DNA of 64,000 nucleotides from Pseudomonas sp. MM211 (lineage in GTDB: Bacteria; Pseudomonadota; Gammaproteobacteria; Pseudomonadales; Pseudomonadaceae): assembly GCF_020386635.1 (NCBI RefSeq), contig NZ_CP081942.1, positions 682,001-746,000 of the forward strand, given 5' to 3'. Of the stretch, positions 19,392 through 28,235 are shown one piece after another (the first letter of the stretch is position 1; each line of letters begins with the position of its first letter). The notes below the pieces were generated by a model that worked only from the letters and a program-made list of their open reading frames with translations, searched no databases and was not told the origin of the DNA. The position numbers and the translations under genes are program-made.

Positions 19392-19452
19392 ATCATTCCG
19401 CCGGCGCCGCGCTCTTGCGCGAACCGGCCAGACAGAACGACAGGTGTAACCC

Positions 19453-20451
19453 ATGAGTATTCAAGTTCAAGGCATCAACAAGCACTTTGGCCAGTTCAAG
19501 GCGCTCAACGACATCAACCTGAACATCAACAGCGGTGAGCTGGTGGCCCTGCTGGGCCCGTCCGGCTGCGGCAAGACCACCCTGCTGCGCATCATCGCCG
19601 GCCTGGAAGTCCCGGACACCGGCAGCATCGTGTTCCACGGTGAAGACGTTTCCGAGCAAGACGTGCGTGATCGCAAGGTCGGCTTCGTGTTCCAGCACTA
19701 CGCCCTGTTCCGCCACATGACCGTGTTCGACAACGTCGCCTTCGGCCTGCGCATGAAGCCCAAGGGCGAGCGCCCGAACGAGAACGTGATCAAGAAGAAG
19801 GTTCACGACCTGCTCGACCTGGTGCAGCTCGACTGGCTGGCCGACCGCTACCCGGAACAGCTTTCCGGTGGCCAGCGCCAGCGTATCGCCCTGGCCCGCG
19901 CCCTGGCGGTGGAGCCCAAGGTACTGCTGCTAGACGAACCCTTCGGCGCCCTCGACGCCAAGGTGCGTAAAGAGCTGCGCCGCTGGCTGGCGCGCCTGCA
20001 CGAAGAAGTGCACCTGACCAGCGTGTTCGTGACCCACGACCAGGAAGAAGCCATGGAAGTGGCTGACCGCATCGTGGTGATGAACAAGGGCGTGGTCGAA
20101 CAGATCGGCTCGCCCGCCGAGGTATACGAGAAGCCGTCCAGCGACTTCGTCTACCACTTCCTCGGTGACGCCAACCGTCTGTATGTCGGCGACGATCACC
20201 ACGTGCTGTTCCGCCCGCACGAAGTGAGCCTGTCGACCGAGGCACTGGAAGGTCATCAGGCTGGTGAAGTGCGTGACATCCGCCTGCTCGGCGCCATCAC
20301 CCGCATCACTCTGAAGGTCGAAGGCCAGGACGAACTGATCGAAGCCGAAGTGGCCAAGGATCACCTCAGCCTGGATAACCTCAGCCGCGGCACCACGCTG
20401 TACTTCAAACCCAAGGGCGGCAAGCCGGTCAGCACGGGTGTTCAGCCATAA
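19453..20451 (+). CDS. cysA: CysA, sulfate/thiosulfate ABC transporter ATP-binding protein
   Basis: The protein has 332 residues. Walker A is GPSGCGKTT, the signature is [15 protein letters not shown], and Walker B is [20 protein letters not shown], with switch histidine [13 protein letters not shown]-terminal TOBE-like regulatory domain begins near residue 240. It is the last gene of the sbp-cysTWA operon and is followed by a clear terminator. Confidence 0.95.
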   Translation: MSIQVQGINKHFGQFKALNDINLNINSGELVALLGPSGCGKTTLLRIIAGLEVPDTGSIVFHGEDVSEQDVRDRKVGFVFQHYALFRHMTVFDNVAFGLRMKPKGERPNENVIKKKVHDLLDLVQLDWLADRYPEQLSGGQRQRIALARALAVEPKVLLLDEPFGALDAKVRKELRRWLARLHEEVHLTSVFVTHDQEEAMEVADRIVVMNKGVVEQIGSPAEVYEKPSSDFVYHFLGDANRLYVGDDHHVLFRPHEVSLSTEALEGHQAGEVRDIRLLGAITRITLKVEGQDELIEAEVAKDHLSLDNLSRGTTLYFKPKGGKPVSTGVQP

Positions 20452-20477
20452 GCGGCACGCGATAAGCTTCAAGTCGA

Positions 20478-20507
20478 AACGCCCTGGCCAAACAGCCAGG
20501 GCGTTTT
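20478..20507 (+). terminator. Rho-independent terminator after cysA
   Basis: GCCCTGGC (20481-20488) pairs with GCCAGGGC (20495-20502), extended by AAAC/GTTT pairs. The stem runs into a T tract. Confidence 0.9.
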
Positions 20508-20558
20508 TGTTTGCGCCTTCGCCTACCATAAGGGCCTACCTGCAACGGACGCTCGCCC

Positions 20559-21317
20559 ATGCTCACCTTCGACGGTCTCGTCACCTACCTGCCGCTGATT
20601 CTGCTCACCTTCCTGCTCGCCGGCATGGTCAAGGGTGTGGTCGGCCTCGGGCTGCCGACCATCGCGGTCGGCCTGCTGGGTCTGGTGATGACGCCGATGC
20701 AGGCAGCGGCGCTGCTGATCATCCCGTCGATGGTCACCAACATCTGGCAACTCTGTGATGGTCGCAGCCCGCTGCCGATGATGCGCCGCCTATGGCCACT
20801 GCTGCTGGGCATCGTGGCCGGCACCTTGGTCATCGGCTTCTATCTGCAGAGCCAGAGCATGCCAAATGCCACGCGCTGGCTGGGCCTGGCGCTGATCCTC
20901 TATGCGGTACTGGGGCTGGCATCGGTGCGCTTCACGGTGACGCCGGCTCATGAAAGCTGGCTCGCCCCGTTGATCGGCGCCATTACCGGAGCGATTACCG
21001 CCGTCACCGGCGTGTTCGTGATTCCGGCGGTGCCCTATCTGCAAGCCATTGGCCTGGAAAAAGACGATCTGGTGCAGGCCCTGGGGATTTCCTTCAGCGT
21101 GTCGACCATTGCCTTGGCCCTGAGCCTCGGCCACAGTGGCGAGCTGCTGCAACCTGCAGTGCTAGGTATGTCCGCTCTGGCACTGCTGCCAGCCCTGCTG
21201 GGCATGGCCGGCGGCCAATGGCTGCGCCGCCGCATCAGCCCGGAGCGCTTCAAACGCTGGTTCTTTATCGGCCTGCTGTTGCTCGGCGCAGACCTGGCGC
21301 TGCGCGGTGGTTTCTAG
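20559..21317 (+). CDS. TauE/SafE-family sulfite/organosulfonate exporter-like membrane protein
   Basis: A 252-residue hydrophobic protein with about seven or eight spans. The duplicated family motif appears as GMVKGVVGLGLPTIAVGLL near the N-terminus and GAITGAITAVTGVFVIPAVPYLQ in the middle. TauE/SafE proteins are thought to move anions such as sulfite or sulfonates across the inner membrane. The adjacent sulfate importer is consistent with this, although the cysA terminator separates the transcripts. The substrate is unproven. Confidence 0.82.
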   Translation: MLTFDGLVTYLPLILLTFLLAGMVKGVVGLGLPTIAVGLLGLVMTPMQAAALLIIPSMVTNIWQLCDGRSPLPMMRRLWPLLLGIVAGTLVIGFYLQSQSMPNATRWLGLALILYAVLGLASVRFTVTPAHESWLAPLIGAITGAITAVTGVFVIPAVPYLQAIGLEKDDLVQALGISFSVSTIALALSLGHSGELLQPAVLGMSALALLPALLGMAGGQWLRRRISPERFKRWFFIGLLLLGADLALRGGF

Positions 21318-21340
21318 CGGCTGAGATGTGGCGTAAGCAG

Positions 21341-21449
21341 CCGGTGAGCAGAGCTTTTGTGGGAGAGGCTTTAGCCTCGATTTTGCTTAGCTAGGTGTAA
21401 AGAGCTCGCGGCTAAAGCCCCTCCTACAAAAAGAAAGCTCTGCTCACCG
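21341..21449. repeat. BIME-type repeat, second copy of the modA-modB element
   Basis: A 109-base element whose outer arms, around AGCAGAGCTTT and its complement, and inner REP cores are nearly identical to 12127-12251 read on the opposite strand. The main difference is an absent 15-base internal segment. It is placed just after the TauE/SafE gene. High identity over 9 kb distance points to recent copying. Confidence 0.9.
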
Positions 21450-21465
21450 TCCGCTTGATGATGGC

Positions 21466-21580
21466 TCCCACGCTCCAGCGTGGGAGCCCAATCCAGGGCG
21501 CTCTGCGCCCGCTAGGCCTCGACACCGGACGCAGAGTGTCCCTGCAGGCATTCCCACGCGGAGCGTGAGGAACGATCAGA
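21466..21580. repeat. Second-type REP repeats upstream of the Mpo1-like gene's 3' end
   Basis: GCTCCCACGCT and AGCGTGGGAGC pair at about 21465-21488, and a related TTCCCACGCGGAGCGTGAGG segment follows near 21550-21570. Such CCCACGC-type palindromes are scattered in Pseudomonas genomes; another is at 60645-60667. No gene is seen in this 308-base gap. Confidence 0.7.
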
Positions 21581-21625
21581 TCGAACCCCGCAGCAGATGA
21601 CCGCTTTCGTCTTATAAAAGCCCGG

Positions 21626-22147
21626 TCAAACCACCCCACGCTCGCGAATCAGCGTCGGGCCAGCACGCTGGACAACTTCATGCTCAATCTCCTGGCGCAG
21701 GCCGAGCAAAAAAGCCGCTTCAGCGACCACGAACAATGGCCCGATCATCAGCCCCATGACGTCGTCAACGAACGCCGGCTTGCGGCCTTCGTAGAAATGG
21801 CCGACGAACTGGATGATCCAGCCCACCACGAACAACCCCAACCCCGCGCTCAGCCACAGTGCCGTGCCGCCCATCGCCAGCCCGGCGCTGAACCAGACGC
21901 ACAGCCCCAGCAACGCGCCCATCACCACACCGAAGCGAAAGTCCAGGCGCAGGTAGAACAGCGTCGTCACCAGCGCCACGGCCAACGCCGGTGACAGCCA
22001 CAGCCCTGAAACCGCCACGCCCGGGCGCGACAGCAGTACGGTGACCGCCAGGACGATCATCGGAATGCCGACGAAATGGGTGACGATATTGCGCCGATCG
22101 CGGTGATAGGCCGCGTACTGGGCGAGGTGATCCACCAGGGTTTTCAT
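21626..22147 (-). CDS. Mpo1/DUF962-family membrane protein
   Basis: The protein has 173 residues from the ATG at 22147, which has GTGAGGAT upstream; an in-frame GTG at 22162 is less likely. It carries the family pattern: an N-terminal YAAYHRDRRNIVTHFVGIP with conserved histidines, four hydrophobic helices, and WIIQFVGHFYEGRKPA, whose histidine is an iron ligand in yeast Mpo1. Yeast Mpo1 is an Fe(II)-dependent dioxygenase for 2-hydroxy fatty acids. The bacterial substrate is not known. It is divergent from the following Crp-like gene. Confidence 0.8.
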   Translation of the reverse strand: MKTLVDHLAQYAAYHRDRRNIVTHFVGIPMIVLAVTVLLSRPGVAVSGLWLSPALAVALVTTLFYLRLDFRFGVVMGALLGLCVWFSAGLAMGGTALWLSAGLGLFVVGWIIQFVGHFYEGRKPAFVDDVMGLMIGPLFVVAEAAFLLGLRQEIEHEVVQRAGPTLIRERGVV

Positions 22148-22234
22148 TGTTGTTATCCTCACGGGTGCGTGTCATCGCATAATGGCGCTGCCATCTCGCC
22201 AGCACTGTCAGCTAGCCGACAAACCGGAACATCC

Positions 22235-22912
22235 ATGACCGATCTGCATGCCGTTCTGCTTCAAGGCCAATGGTTTGCCGCACTGCCGCAGGCGTTGCAG
22301 CAGGCGCTGGTGAGCCAAGGTCGGCAATTGCATCTGGAGGCCGGGCAACGTCTGTTTAGCCGTGGCGACTCACCCAGCGGCCTGTATGCCGTGCTGTCCG
22401 GCGCCATGCGCGTCGGTACGGTGGATGCCCAAGGCAAGGAAGCGCTACTGATTCTGGTGGAAGCGCCGCACTGGTTCGGCGAAATCGCCCTGTTCGACAG
22501 CCAACCACGCACTCACGATGCCTTCGCCGAGGGCGCCAGCAGCCTGCTGCACGTGCCCCAGGCCGGCCTGTTGAGTCTCCTCGAGGCCAATCCCGCCTAC
22601 TGGCGTGACATCGCCCTGCTGATGGCCCACAAGGTACGCCTGGCGTTCATCGCCCTGGAAGAGATGAGCCTGCTGCCCGCTGCGCAGCGTCTGGCCAGGC
22701 GCCTGCTGCTGATCGCCGAAGACTATGGCGAAACGCAGGGGCCTCGGCGCATCATTCACCTGGCGCAGGAGCAACTGGCGGCGATGCTGGCCATTTCGAG
22801 ACAAACAGCCAACGGCGTGCTCAAGGATCTGCAGGCCCGCGGCATCGTGCGACTGACCTACGGCGAGATCGAGATTCTCGACCTCGATGGCCTGCGACAG
22901 GCCGCCCAGTAA
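22235..22912 (+). CDS. Crp/Fnr-family transcriptional regulator
   Basis: The protein has 225 residues. An N-terminal cyclic-nucleotide-binding-like barrel includes LFSRGDSPSGLYAVLSGAMRVG and APHWFGEIALFDSQPRTHDAFA. A C-terminal winged helix contains LAQEQLAAMLAISRQTANGVLKDLQ. There are no Fnr-type N-terminal cysteines, and the Crp cAMP residues are not clearly conserved, so the signal is unknown. ATG 22235 is chosen; upstream in-frame sequence overlaps the divergent gene. It may regulate the flanking Mpo1-like or PhoD-like genes. Confidence 0.85.
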   Translation: MTDLHAVLLQGQWFAALPQALQQALVSQGRQLHLEAGQRLFSRGDSPSGLYAVLSGAMRVGTVDAQGKEALLILVEAPHWFGEIALFDSQPRTHDAFAEGASSLLHVPQAGLLSLLEANPAYWRDIALLMAHKVRLAFIALEEMSLLPAAQRLARRLLLIAEDYGETQGPRRIIHLAQEQLAAMLAISRQTANGVLKDLQARGIVRLTYGEIEILDLDGLRQAAQ

Positions 22913-23023
22913 CCACATGAAGCTTTTGTGACAGCCGAACCAATGGCTAAGCGCCATGTCCCTATTCATTCCTTGAAATAAAGGCCTGCCGGCTGACCCC
23001 GTGCTGGCCGGAAGCGATCCCGG

Positions 23024-24979
23024 ATGCCGTTGCCAGAAACTCAAGACTCCACCGACCTGCCTGCCGTACTCGCTGGCCCGATTCTCCGGCGCCTGGAGCC
23101 TGGCCGCCTGGTGCTGTGGCTGGTAGGCAGCCGCGCGCTGCAACTGACCCTGCGCCTCGCGTCGGGTGAACAGGCCGCTCGTGATTACCCGCTGGGTGAT
23201 GATGCTTGTCAGCGCCTGGTGATCGGCGAGCACGCGGTCATCCACCTGATCGACCTGCACCTCGACACCCCGCTGCCCCAGGACGAACGGATCGACTACG
23301 ACCTGCTGGTCGACGACCAACAGGGCATCGCCGACTGGGCCACGCACCTGCTGTACGACGGCGCGACGCAGCCCAACTTCGTGCTGCGCTCGCGCATCGA
23401 CAATCTGCTGCACGGCTCCTGCCGCAAGCCTCATCACCCGTCCAAGGATGGCCTGCTCTGCGCTGACCGCCTGCTGGCCACCGCCCACGCACCGCACGAG
23501 CGCCCCGCTCTGCTGATGCACAGCGGTGATCAGGTGTACGCCGATGACGTCGCCGGGCCGATGCTGCGCGCCGTCCACAAGCTGATCGAACGCCTGGGCC
23601 TGTACCACGAGAAACTCGAGGGTGCGGTGGTCGAAGACAGCGCCGACCTCTACGTGCACCCAGCCAGCTATTACCATCGTGCCGATCTGCTGCCGGCGCT
23701 GAAGACCAACGAAACGCTGCGCGAGCGCTTCTTCGGCGGTACCGAAAAGCCCATCTTCACCAGCAGCAACGCCGACAACCATCTGGTGACGCTGGCCGAA
23801 GTGCTGGCCATGTACCTGCTGGTCTGGTCGCCGACGCCCTGGACGCTGATCGACCTCGATCAGCCGGAACTGAGCGAAGAGGACGCCGAGCGCTACCGTC
23901 AGGAGCAGGTCTGCATCGATGGCTTCGTCGACAGTCTGGGTCCGGTTGCCCGAGTATTGGCGCACCTGCCGAACCTGATGATCTTCGACGATCACGACAT
24001 CACCGATGACTGGAACCTCTCCGCACAGTGGGAAGAGACCGCCTACGGCCATCCCTTCTCCAAGCGCATCATCGGCAACGCGCTGATCGGTTATCTGCTG
24101 TGCCAGGGCTGGGGCAATAACCCCGACGCCTTCGCCGAGCCGCTGAGCAATACCCGTGAATTGTGCGAGCAGGCCAGGGAGCTGGGTTTTGGCAGCCCGG
24201 CTCAGGATCGCCTGATCGACGAGTTGATGAAATTCCAACAATGGCACTACGTGCTGCCCAGCACACCGGCGCTGCTGGTACTCGACACACGCACCCGGCG
24301 CTGGCGCAGTGAGCGCAACATCAAACGCCCCTCCGGGCTGCTTGACTGGGAAGCCCTGAGTGAGTTTCAGCAGGATCTGCTCGACCACCCCGCCGCGATC
24401 ATCGTATCTCCGGCGCCGATGTTCGGGGTCAAGCTGATCGAAGCGGTGCAGCGGGTGTTCAGCTGGGCCGGGCACCCGCTGATGGTCGACGCGGAAAACT
24501 GGATGGCGCACCGCGGCGCCGCCCAAGTCATGCTCAACATCTTCCGTCACTCGCGCACCCCCGGTGATTACGTGGTGCTGTCCGGAGACGTGCACTACTC
24601 GTTCTTCTACGAGGTACAGATCCGTGATCGCCGCCAAGGGCCGACCATCTGGCAGATCACCAGCAGCGGCGTGAAGAACGAATTCCCGGAACGCCTGCTC
24701 AACCTCTTCGACCGCCTCAACCGCTGGCTGTACGCACCCTGGTCGCCCCTCAACTGGCTGACCAAGCGCCGCCGCATGCAGGTGTTCCCGCACATTCCCA
24801 AGCAGAGCAAGGCAGGTGAGCGGTTGTGGAATTCCGCAGGCCTCGGTCAGGTGCTGTTCAACGCCGAAGGCCAGCCCAGCCGCGTGTTCCAACACAACGC
24901 CAACGGCTCGCCGCGCACCGAATTCATCGACGACCGCGACGAAGCCCCAGAGCCAAACGAAGAACCCAAGCGCGCATAA
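23024..24979 (+). CDS. PhoD-like metallophosphatase
   Basis: A 651-residue protein without an obvious signal peptide. Metal-binding motifs of the PhoD superfamily are visible: LLMHSGDQVYADD, NLMIFDDHDITDDWN (the DDHD/D-D block) and DYVVLSGDVHYSFFYEV. The N-terminal 130 residues resemble the beta-rich domain preceding PhoD catalytic cores. The likely activity is a Ca/Fe-dependent phosphodiesterase or phosphatase, with unknown substrate. Lack of a Tat signal suggests a cytosolic enzyme, unlike classic PhoD. REP repeats follow the stop codon. Confidence 0.82.
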   Translation: MPLPETQDSTDLPAVLAGPILRRLEPGRLVLWLVGSRALQLTLRLASGEQAARDYPLGDDACQRLVIGEHAVIHLIDLHLDTPLPQDERIDYDLLVDDQQGIADWATHLLYDGATQPNFVLRSRIDNLLHGSCRKPHHPSKDGLLCADRLLATAHAPHERPALLMHSGDQVYADDVAGPMLRAVHKLIERLGLYHEKLEGAVVEDSADLYVHPASYYHRADLLPALKTNETLRERFFGGTEKPIFTSSNADNHLVTLAEVLAMYLLVWSPTPWTLIDLDQPELSEEDAERYRQEQVCIDGFVDSLGPVARVLAHLPNLMIFDDHDITDDWNLSAQWEETAYGHPFSKRIIGNALIGYLLCQGWGNNPDAFAEPLSNTRELCEQARELGFGSPAQDRLIDELMKFQQWHYVLPSTPALLVLDTRTRRWRSERNIKRPSGLLDWEALSEFQQDLLDHPAAIIVSPAPMFGVKLIEAVQRVFSWAGHPLMVDAENWMAHRGAAQVMLNIFRHSRTPGDYVVLSGDVHYSFFYEVQIRDRRQGPTIWQITSSGVKNEFPERLLNLFDRLNRWLYAPWSPLNWLTKRRRMQVFPHIPKQSKAGERLWNSAGLGQVLFNAEGQPSRVFQHNANGSPRTEFIDDRDEAPEPNEEPKRA

Positions 24980-24988
24980 GTGCCCCCT

Positions 24989-25130
24989 GTAGGAGCCCGC
25001 TTGCGGGCGATGCGATGCTGGCCATTCTGCAACTCCGCGTCATGGCCACCATTCGCCGCGGGGGCGCGGCTCCTACAAGATCGCGGAGAGTCATCACACC
25101 CGTAGGAGCCCCGACCTCGGGGCGAAGCGA
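24989..25130. repeat. Cluster of three REP elements
   Basis: GTAGGAGCCCGCTTGCGGGC begins at 24989, an opposite-orientation copy (GCGGGGGCGCGGCTCCTAC) lies around 25057-25075, and a third diverged copy (GTAGGAGCCCCGACCTCGGG) is at about 25102-25121. They fill the gap between the convergent PhoD-like gene and the FAD oxidase gene. Confidence 0.8.
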
Positions 25131-25188
25131 TTGCGGCCATCCTGCATAAACGGCGTCCGCCGCACGACGCGTGCTCTTACCAGATCGT

Positions 25189-26490
25189 CTAGCGCAGCTT
25201 CTCCAGCAGTTGGTAGTACCACATGCCCAGCGCCAGCATCGGATTGCCGAACACGTCGCCCATCGGCACCTTGATGTGTGAACACCCTGCGAAGGTCTCG
25301 AAACGTGCCAGTTCTCCGCTAATGGCTTCGGCCATGATCTCGCCCATCACGTGGCTGGTGGCGATGCCGTGGCCGGAATAGCCCTGGCAGTACCAGACAT
25401 TGGGCGACAACTTGCCCAACTGCGGGATGCGGTTGACCACGATGCCCATGGCGCAGCTCCACTGGAACTCGATGGGCACGCCTTTCAGGCTCGGAAAGGT
25501 ACGTTCGATGCCGGGCCGCAACTCGGCAGCAATGTCCCGCGAGTCGCGCCCGGAGTAGTTGGCGCCGCCGCCGAACAGCAGGCGCCCATCGGCGGTCAGG
25601 CGGTAGTAATCGAGCACGAAGCGGCAGTCGTAGACGGCCAGATCCTGAGGATTGATCTGCGCCGCCAGTTCGCCCAGCGGCGCGGTGGTAACGATGCCGC
25701 CCATGGCCGGGAAGATCATGCCCTTGAGCGTTTCCGGCTCCAGCTTGTGGTACACGTCGCCGGCCAGCATTACCTGATTGGCGACCACCCGCCCCTCGGC
25801 CGTGACCAGCGTCGGCGTGGCGCCGTGGACGATCTCCAGCACCGGCGAGTGCTCGAAAATCAGCGCGCCCAGGCTATGGGCCGCCCGCGCTTCGCCCAGA
25901 CACAGGTTCAGCGGATGCAGGTGCAAGTTGCGGGTGTTCTTCAGCGCGCCAAGGTACAGGTCGCTGGCCAGGTGGGCACGTACGCCACTGGCATCCAGCA
26001 GAGTCACGTCGGCCTCCATGCCACGGCGCAGCGCTTCGTCGTGGGAGGCACGCAGTTCGTTGAGGTGGGCGGGTTTCATCGCCGCGTGCAGGTGGCCGTG
26101 CTTGAGGTCGCAGGCGATGCCGTAGCGACGCACTCGTTGCTCGATGATGTCATGGCCGCGCCAGCGCAGGTTCCAGATGAAGTCGTCGACCTCGCCGCCC
26201 AGCCGCTTGCGCATCTGCTTGGCCATGGCGGTGTCGCCGGACAGGCTGCCGGTGACCTGCCCGCCATTGCGCCCACTGGCACCCCAGCCGATGCGGTTGG
26301 CTTCCACCACGGCCACCTTGAGGCCACGCTCGGCCAGTTCGACCGCAGTGGCCACGCCGGTGAAGCCGCCACCGATAATTGCCACATCAACGCGCACCTC
26401 ACCCTGCACGCTCGGGTAGTCGCTGTCCTGGTCGATGCTCGCGCTGTAATAAGATGGGCTGCGCTCGGCTGCCGTCGCCGTGTCTTTCAT
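25189..26490 (-). CDS. FAD-dependent gamma-glutamyl-amine oxidase-like (PuuB/DAO family)
   Basis: The protein has 433 residues. The Rossmann FAD motif is VAIIGGGFTGVATAVELAERG at about residues 35-55, followed by GWGASGRNGGQVTGSLSGD, typical of the PuuB/OrdL branch of the DAO family. The FAD-binding C-terminal motif is WYCQGYSGHGIATSH. It lies 54 bases downstream of a glutamine-synthetase-like ligase on the same strand. The pair resembles the PuuA-PuuB steps, in which an amine is gamma-glutamylated and then oxidised to an aldehyde. The exact amine cannot be read from sequence. Confidence 0.85.
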   Translation of the reverse strand: MKDTATAAERSPSYYSASIDQDSDYPSVQGEVRVDVAIIGGGFTGVATAVELAERGLKVAVVEANRIGWGASGRNGGQVTGSLSGDTAMAKQMRKRLGGEVDDFIWNLRWRGHDIIEQRVRRYGIACDLKHGHLHAAMKPAHLNELRASHDEALRRGMEADVTLLDASGVRAHLASDLYLGALKNTRNLHLHPLNLCLGEARAAHSLGALIFEHSPVLEIVHGATPTLVTAEGRVVANQVMLAGDVYHKLEPETLKGMIFPAMGGIVTTAPLGELAAQINPQDLAVYDCRFVLDYYRLTADGRLLFGGGANYSGRDSRDIAAELRPGIERTFPSLKGVPIEFQWSCAMGIVVNRIPQLGKLSPNVWYCQGYSGHGIATSHVMGEIMAEAISGELARFETFAGCSHIKVPMGDVFGNPMLALGMWYYQLLEKLR

Positions 26491-26544
26491 GTCAGTTCCT
26501 TAGCGGCCCGCCTGAGCGCGCCACGATAATCATGTTGTGCACGC

Positions 26545-27909
26545 TCACGCCTGAGTCAGGTACCAGCGCCAATCCTGCTCGCCGACTTCACCCATAAAGC
26601 GCCGCTGCTCCTCGCACTTGACCGCCAGGTACACGCGCAGAAACTCCGCACCCAGCGCATCGGGTGCCCAGGTCGAGGTCTGCAGCGCACACAGCGAGGT
26701 CAGCCAGTCGGTAGGCAGCAGGGTCTTGGCCTGGGCATAGCCGTTACCCTCGATAGGCTCGCCGGGATCCAGCTCCTCGCGGATACCCCGGTGGATACCG
26801 GCAAGGATCGCCGCTGCGGCCAGATAAGGGTTGGCGTCGGCGCCGCAGATGCGGTGCTCGATATGCCGCGTGAACGCCGGGCCACCCGGCACGCGCAGGC
26901 TGACGGTGCGGTTATCCACACCCCAGGTCGGCGCCAGCGGCGCGTAGCTGTTGGCCTGGAAACGCCGGTAGGAGTTGGCGTTGGGGCAGAACAGCAGCAA
27001 CGAGTCGAGCAGGCTGGCGAGCATGCCGCCAACCGCGTAACGCAGCAGCGGCGTACCCGCAGGCGCCTCGCTGGCAAACAGGTTGCGGCCCGAGGCGTCG
27101 TTCAGGCTGACATGCATGTGCATGCCGGTACCTGCCAGGTGATCGAACGGCTTGGCCATGAAGCAGGCCTGCATGCCATGCCGGTGGGCCACGCCCTTGA
27201 CCAGGCGCTTGTAACGCACGGCCTGATCCATGGCCTGCAACGCATCGCCATGCTCCAGGGTGATTTCCACCTGCCCCGGCGCGTACTCGGAAATCGCCGT
27301 ACGCGCGGGGATGCCCTGAGCCTTACACGCGGCATACAGGTCAGCCAGAAACGGTTCGATCTGCTCCAGCTCGCGCAGGCCATAAACCTGGGTACTGCGC
27401 GGCCGCCCACCATCGGCATCCAGGGCCGGCTGCGGGTTGCCGTGAGCGTCGCGTTTGGCATCGAGCAAGTAGAACTCCAGCTCGCAGGCCATCACCGGGT
27501 GAAAGCCCTCGGCCTGTAGCCGCTCGATCACCTGCACCAGCACATGGCGCGGGTCGGCGATGCTGGCCGGCATGCCTTCCTGTGGGTGCATGCTGACCTG
27601 CACCGCCGCCGTGGGGATCAGCCGCCAGGGCAGGCGCACCAGGCTGCCAGCGAGGGGATAGGCACGGCAGTCGATGTCGCCAACCTCCCAGACCAGGCCG
27701 GAATCCTCGACGTCATCGCCGTTGATACTCAGACCAAGAATGGTGCTCGGCAGTGGTCGGCCACTGCGGTATACGGCCAATAACTCGTCGCGATGCAACA
27801 GCTTGCCGCGCGGCACACCATTGCCGTCGATGATAAACAGCTCGAACAGCTCGATATCGGGGTTCTGCGCGAGGAAATCCTCGGCGTCCTGCAGCGGAGC
27901 GAATTGCAT
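26545..27909 (-). CDS. Glutamine synthetase-like gamma-glutamyl-amine ligase (PuuA/SpuI type)
   Basis: The protein has 454 residues. It has a GS beta-grasp N-terminus and the catalytic motif CELEFYLLD. Also present are GTGMHMHVSLND, the ATP-binding region NANSYRRFQANSYAP, and WGVDNRTVSLRVP with EHRICGADANPYL. The short length and lack of the adenylylation loop place it in the GlnA-like polyamine-ligase group rather than assimilatory GlnA. It probably couples glutamate to putrescine, spermidine or a related amine. The FAD oxidase follows directly. GABA formed this way could be used by GabT/GabD encoded 5 kb away. Confidence 0.83.
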   Translation of the reverse strand: MQFAPLQDAEDFLAQNPDIELFELFIIDGNGVPRGKLLHRDELLAVYRSGRPLPSTILGLSINGDDVEDSGLVWEVGDIDCRAYPLAGSLVRLPWRLIPTAAVQVSMHPQEGMPASIADPRHVLVQVIERLQAEGFHPVMACELEFYLLDAKRDAHGNPQPALDADGGRPRSTQVYGLRELEQIEPFLADLYAACKAQGIPARTAISEYAPGQVEITLEHGDALQAMDQAVRYKRLVKGVAHRHGMQACFMAKPFDHLAGTGMHMHVSLNDASGRNLFASEAPAGTPLLRYAVGGMLASLLDSLLLFCPNANSYRRFQANSYAPLAPTWGVDNRTVSLRVPGGPAFTRHIEHRICGADANPYLAAAAILAGIHRGIREELDPGEPIEGNGYAQAKTLLPTDWLTSLCALQTSTWAPDALGAEFLRVYLAVKCEEQRRFMGEVGEQDWRWYLTQA

Positions 27910-28235
27910 GATGACTTCTCATATAGCCATGGGCGACCGTCACGGGTGACCCGGATCGAATTATCGGCTGCATGGGCAGCCCGGCATCATAGCGAAGCGA
28001 GAAGAACATCCGGCGGGCGGGCGTGGCGGCAATGCCAGAGCGCCCAGAAGGTGAGCGTCTGTGGCAGCGCCGTGGGTTCGGGCGCCCGCCCCCGCGAGTG
28101 CAAGGCAGGCAGAACGATGACAGGGGCTGAACTGCAAAGCGGGCTAGACATGCCAACGAGGCTCGCACGCGGCAATAGTCGCGTTAAATCGTTATTACTG
28201 CACCTTCAGATAGCCACATGCTAAACAATCACCTT
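27910..28235. other. Intergenic gap upstream of the GS-like gene
   Basis: These 326 bases contain no supported gene. The GC-rich middle has no clear hairpin with a T-run, and I could not place a promoter with confidence. It should hold the promoter of the GS-like/FAD oxidase pair and the 3' untranslated part of the chemoreceptor mRNA. Confidence 0.4.

Noticed and set aside
22445..24895. 816-codon open frame on the minus strand
   Set aside because: It is antisense to the PhoD-like gene (and Crp-like gene end) and lacks any family motif; the plus strand has intact metal-binding motifs. High GC content produces such long shadow frames.
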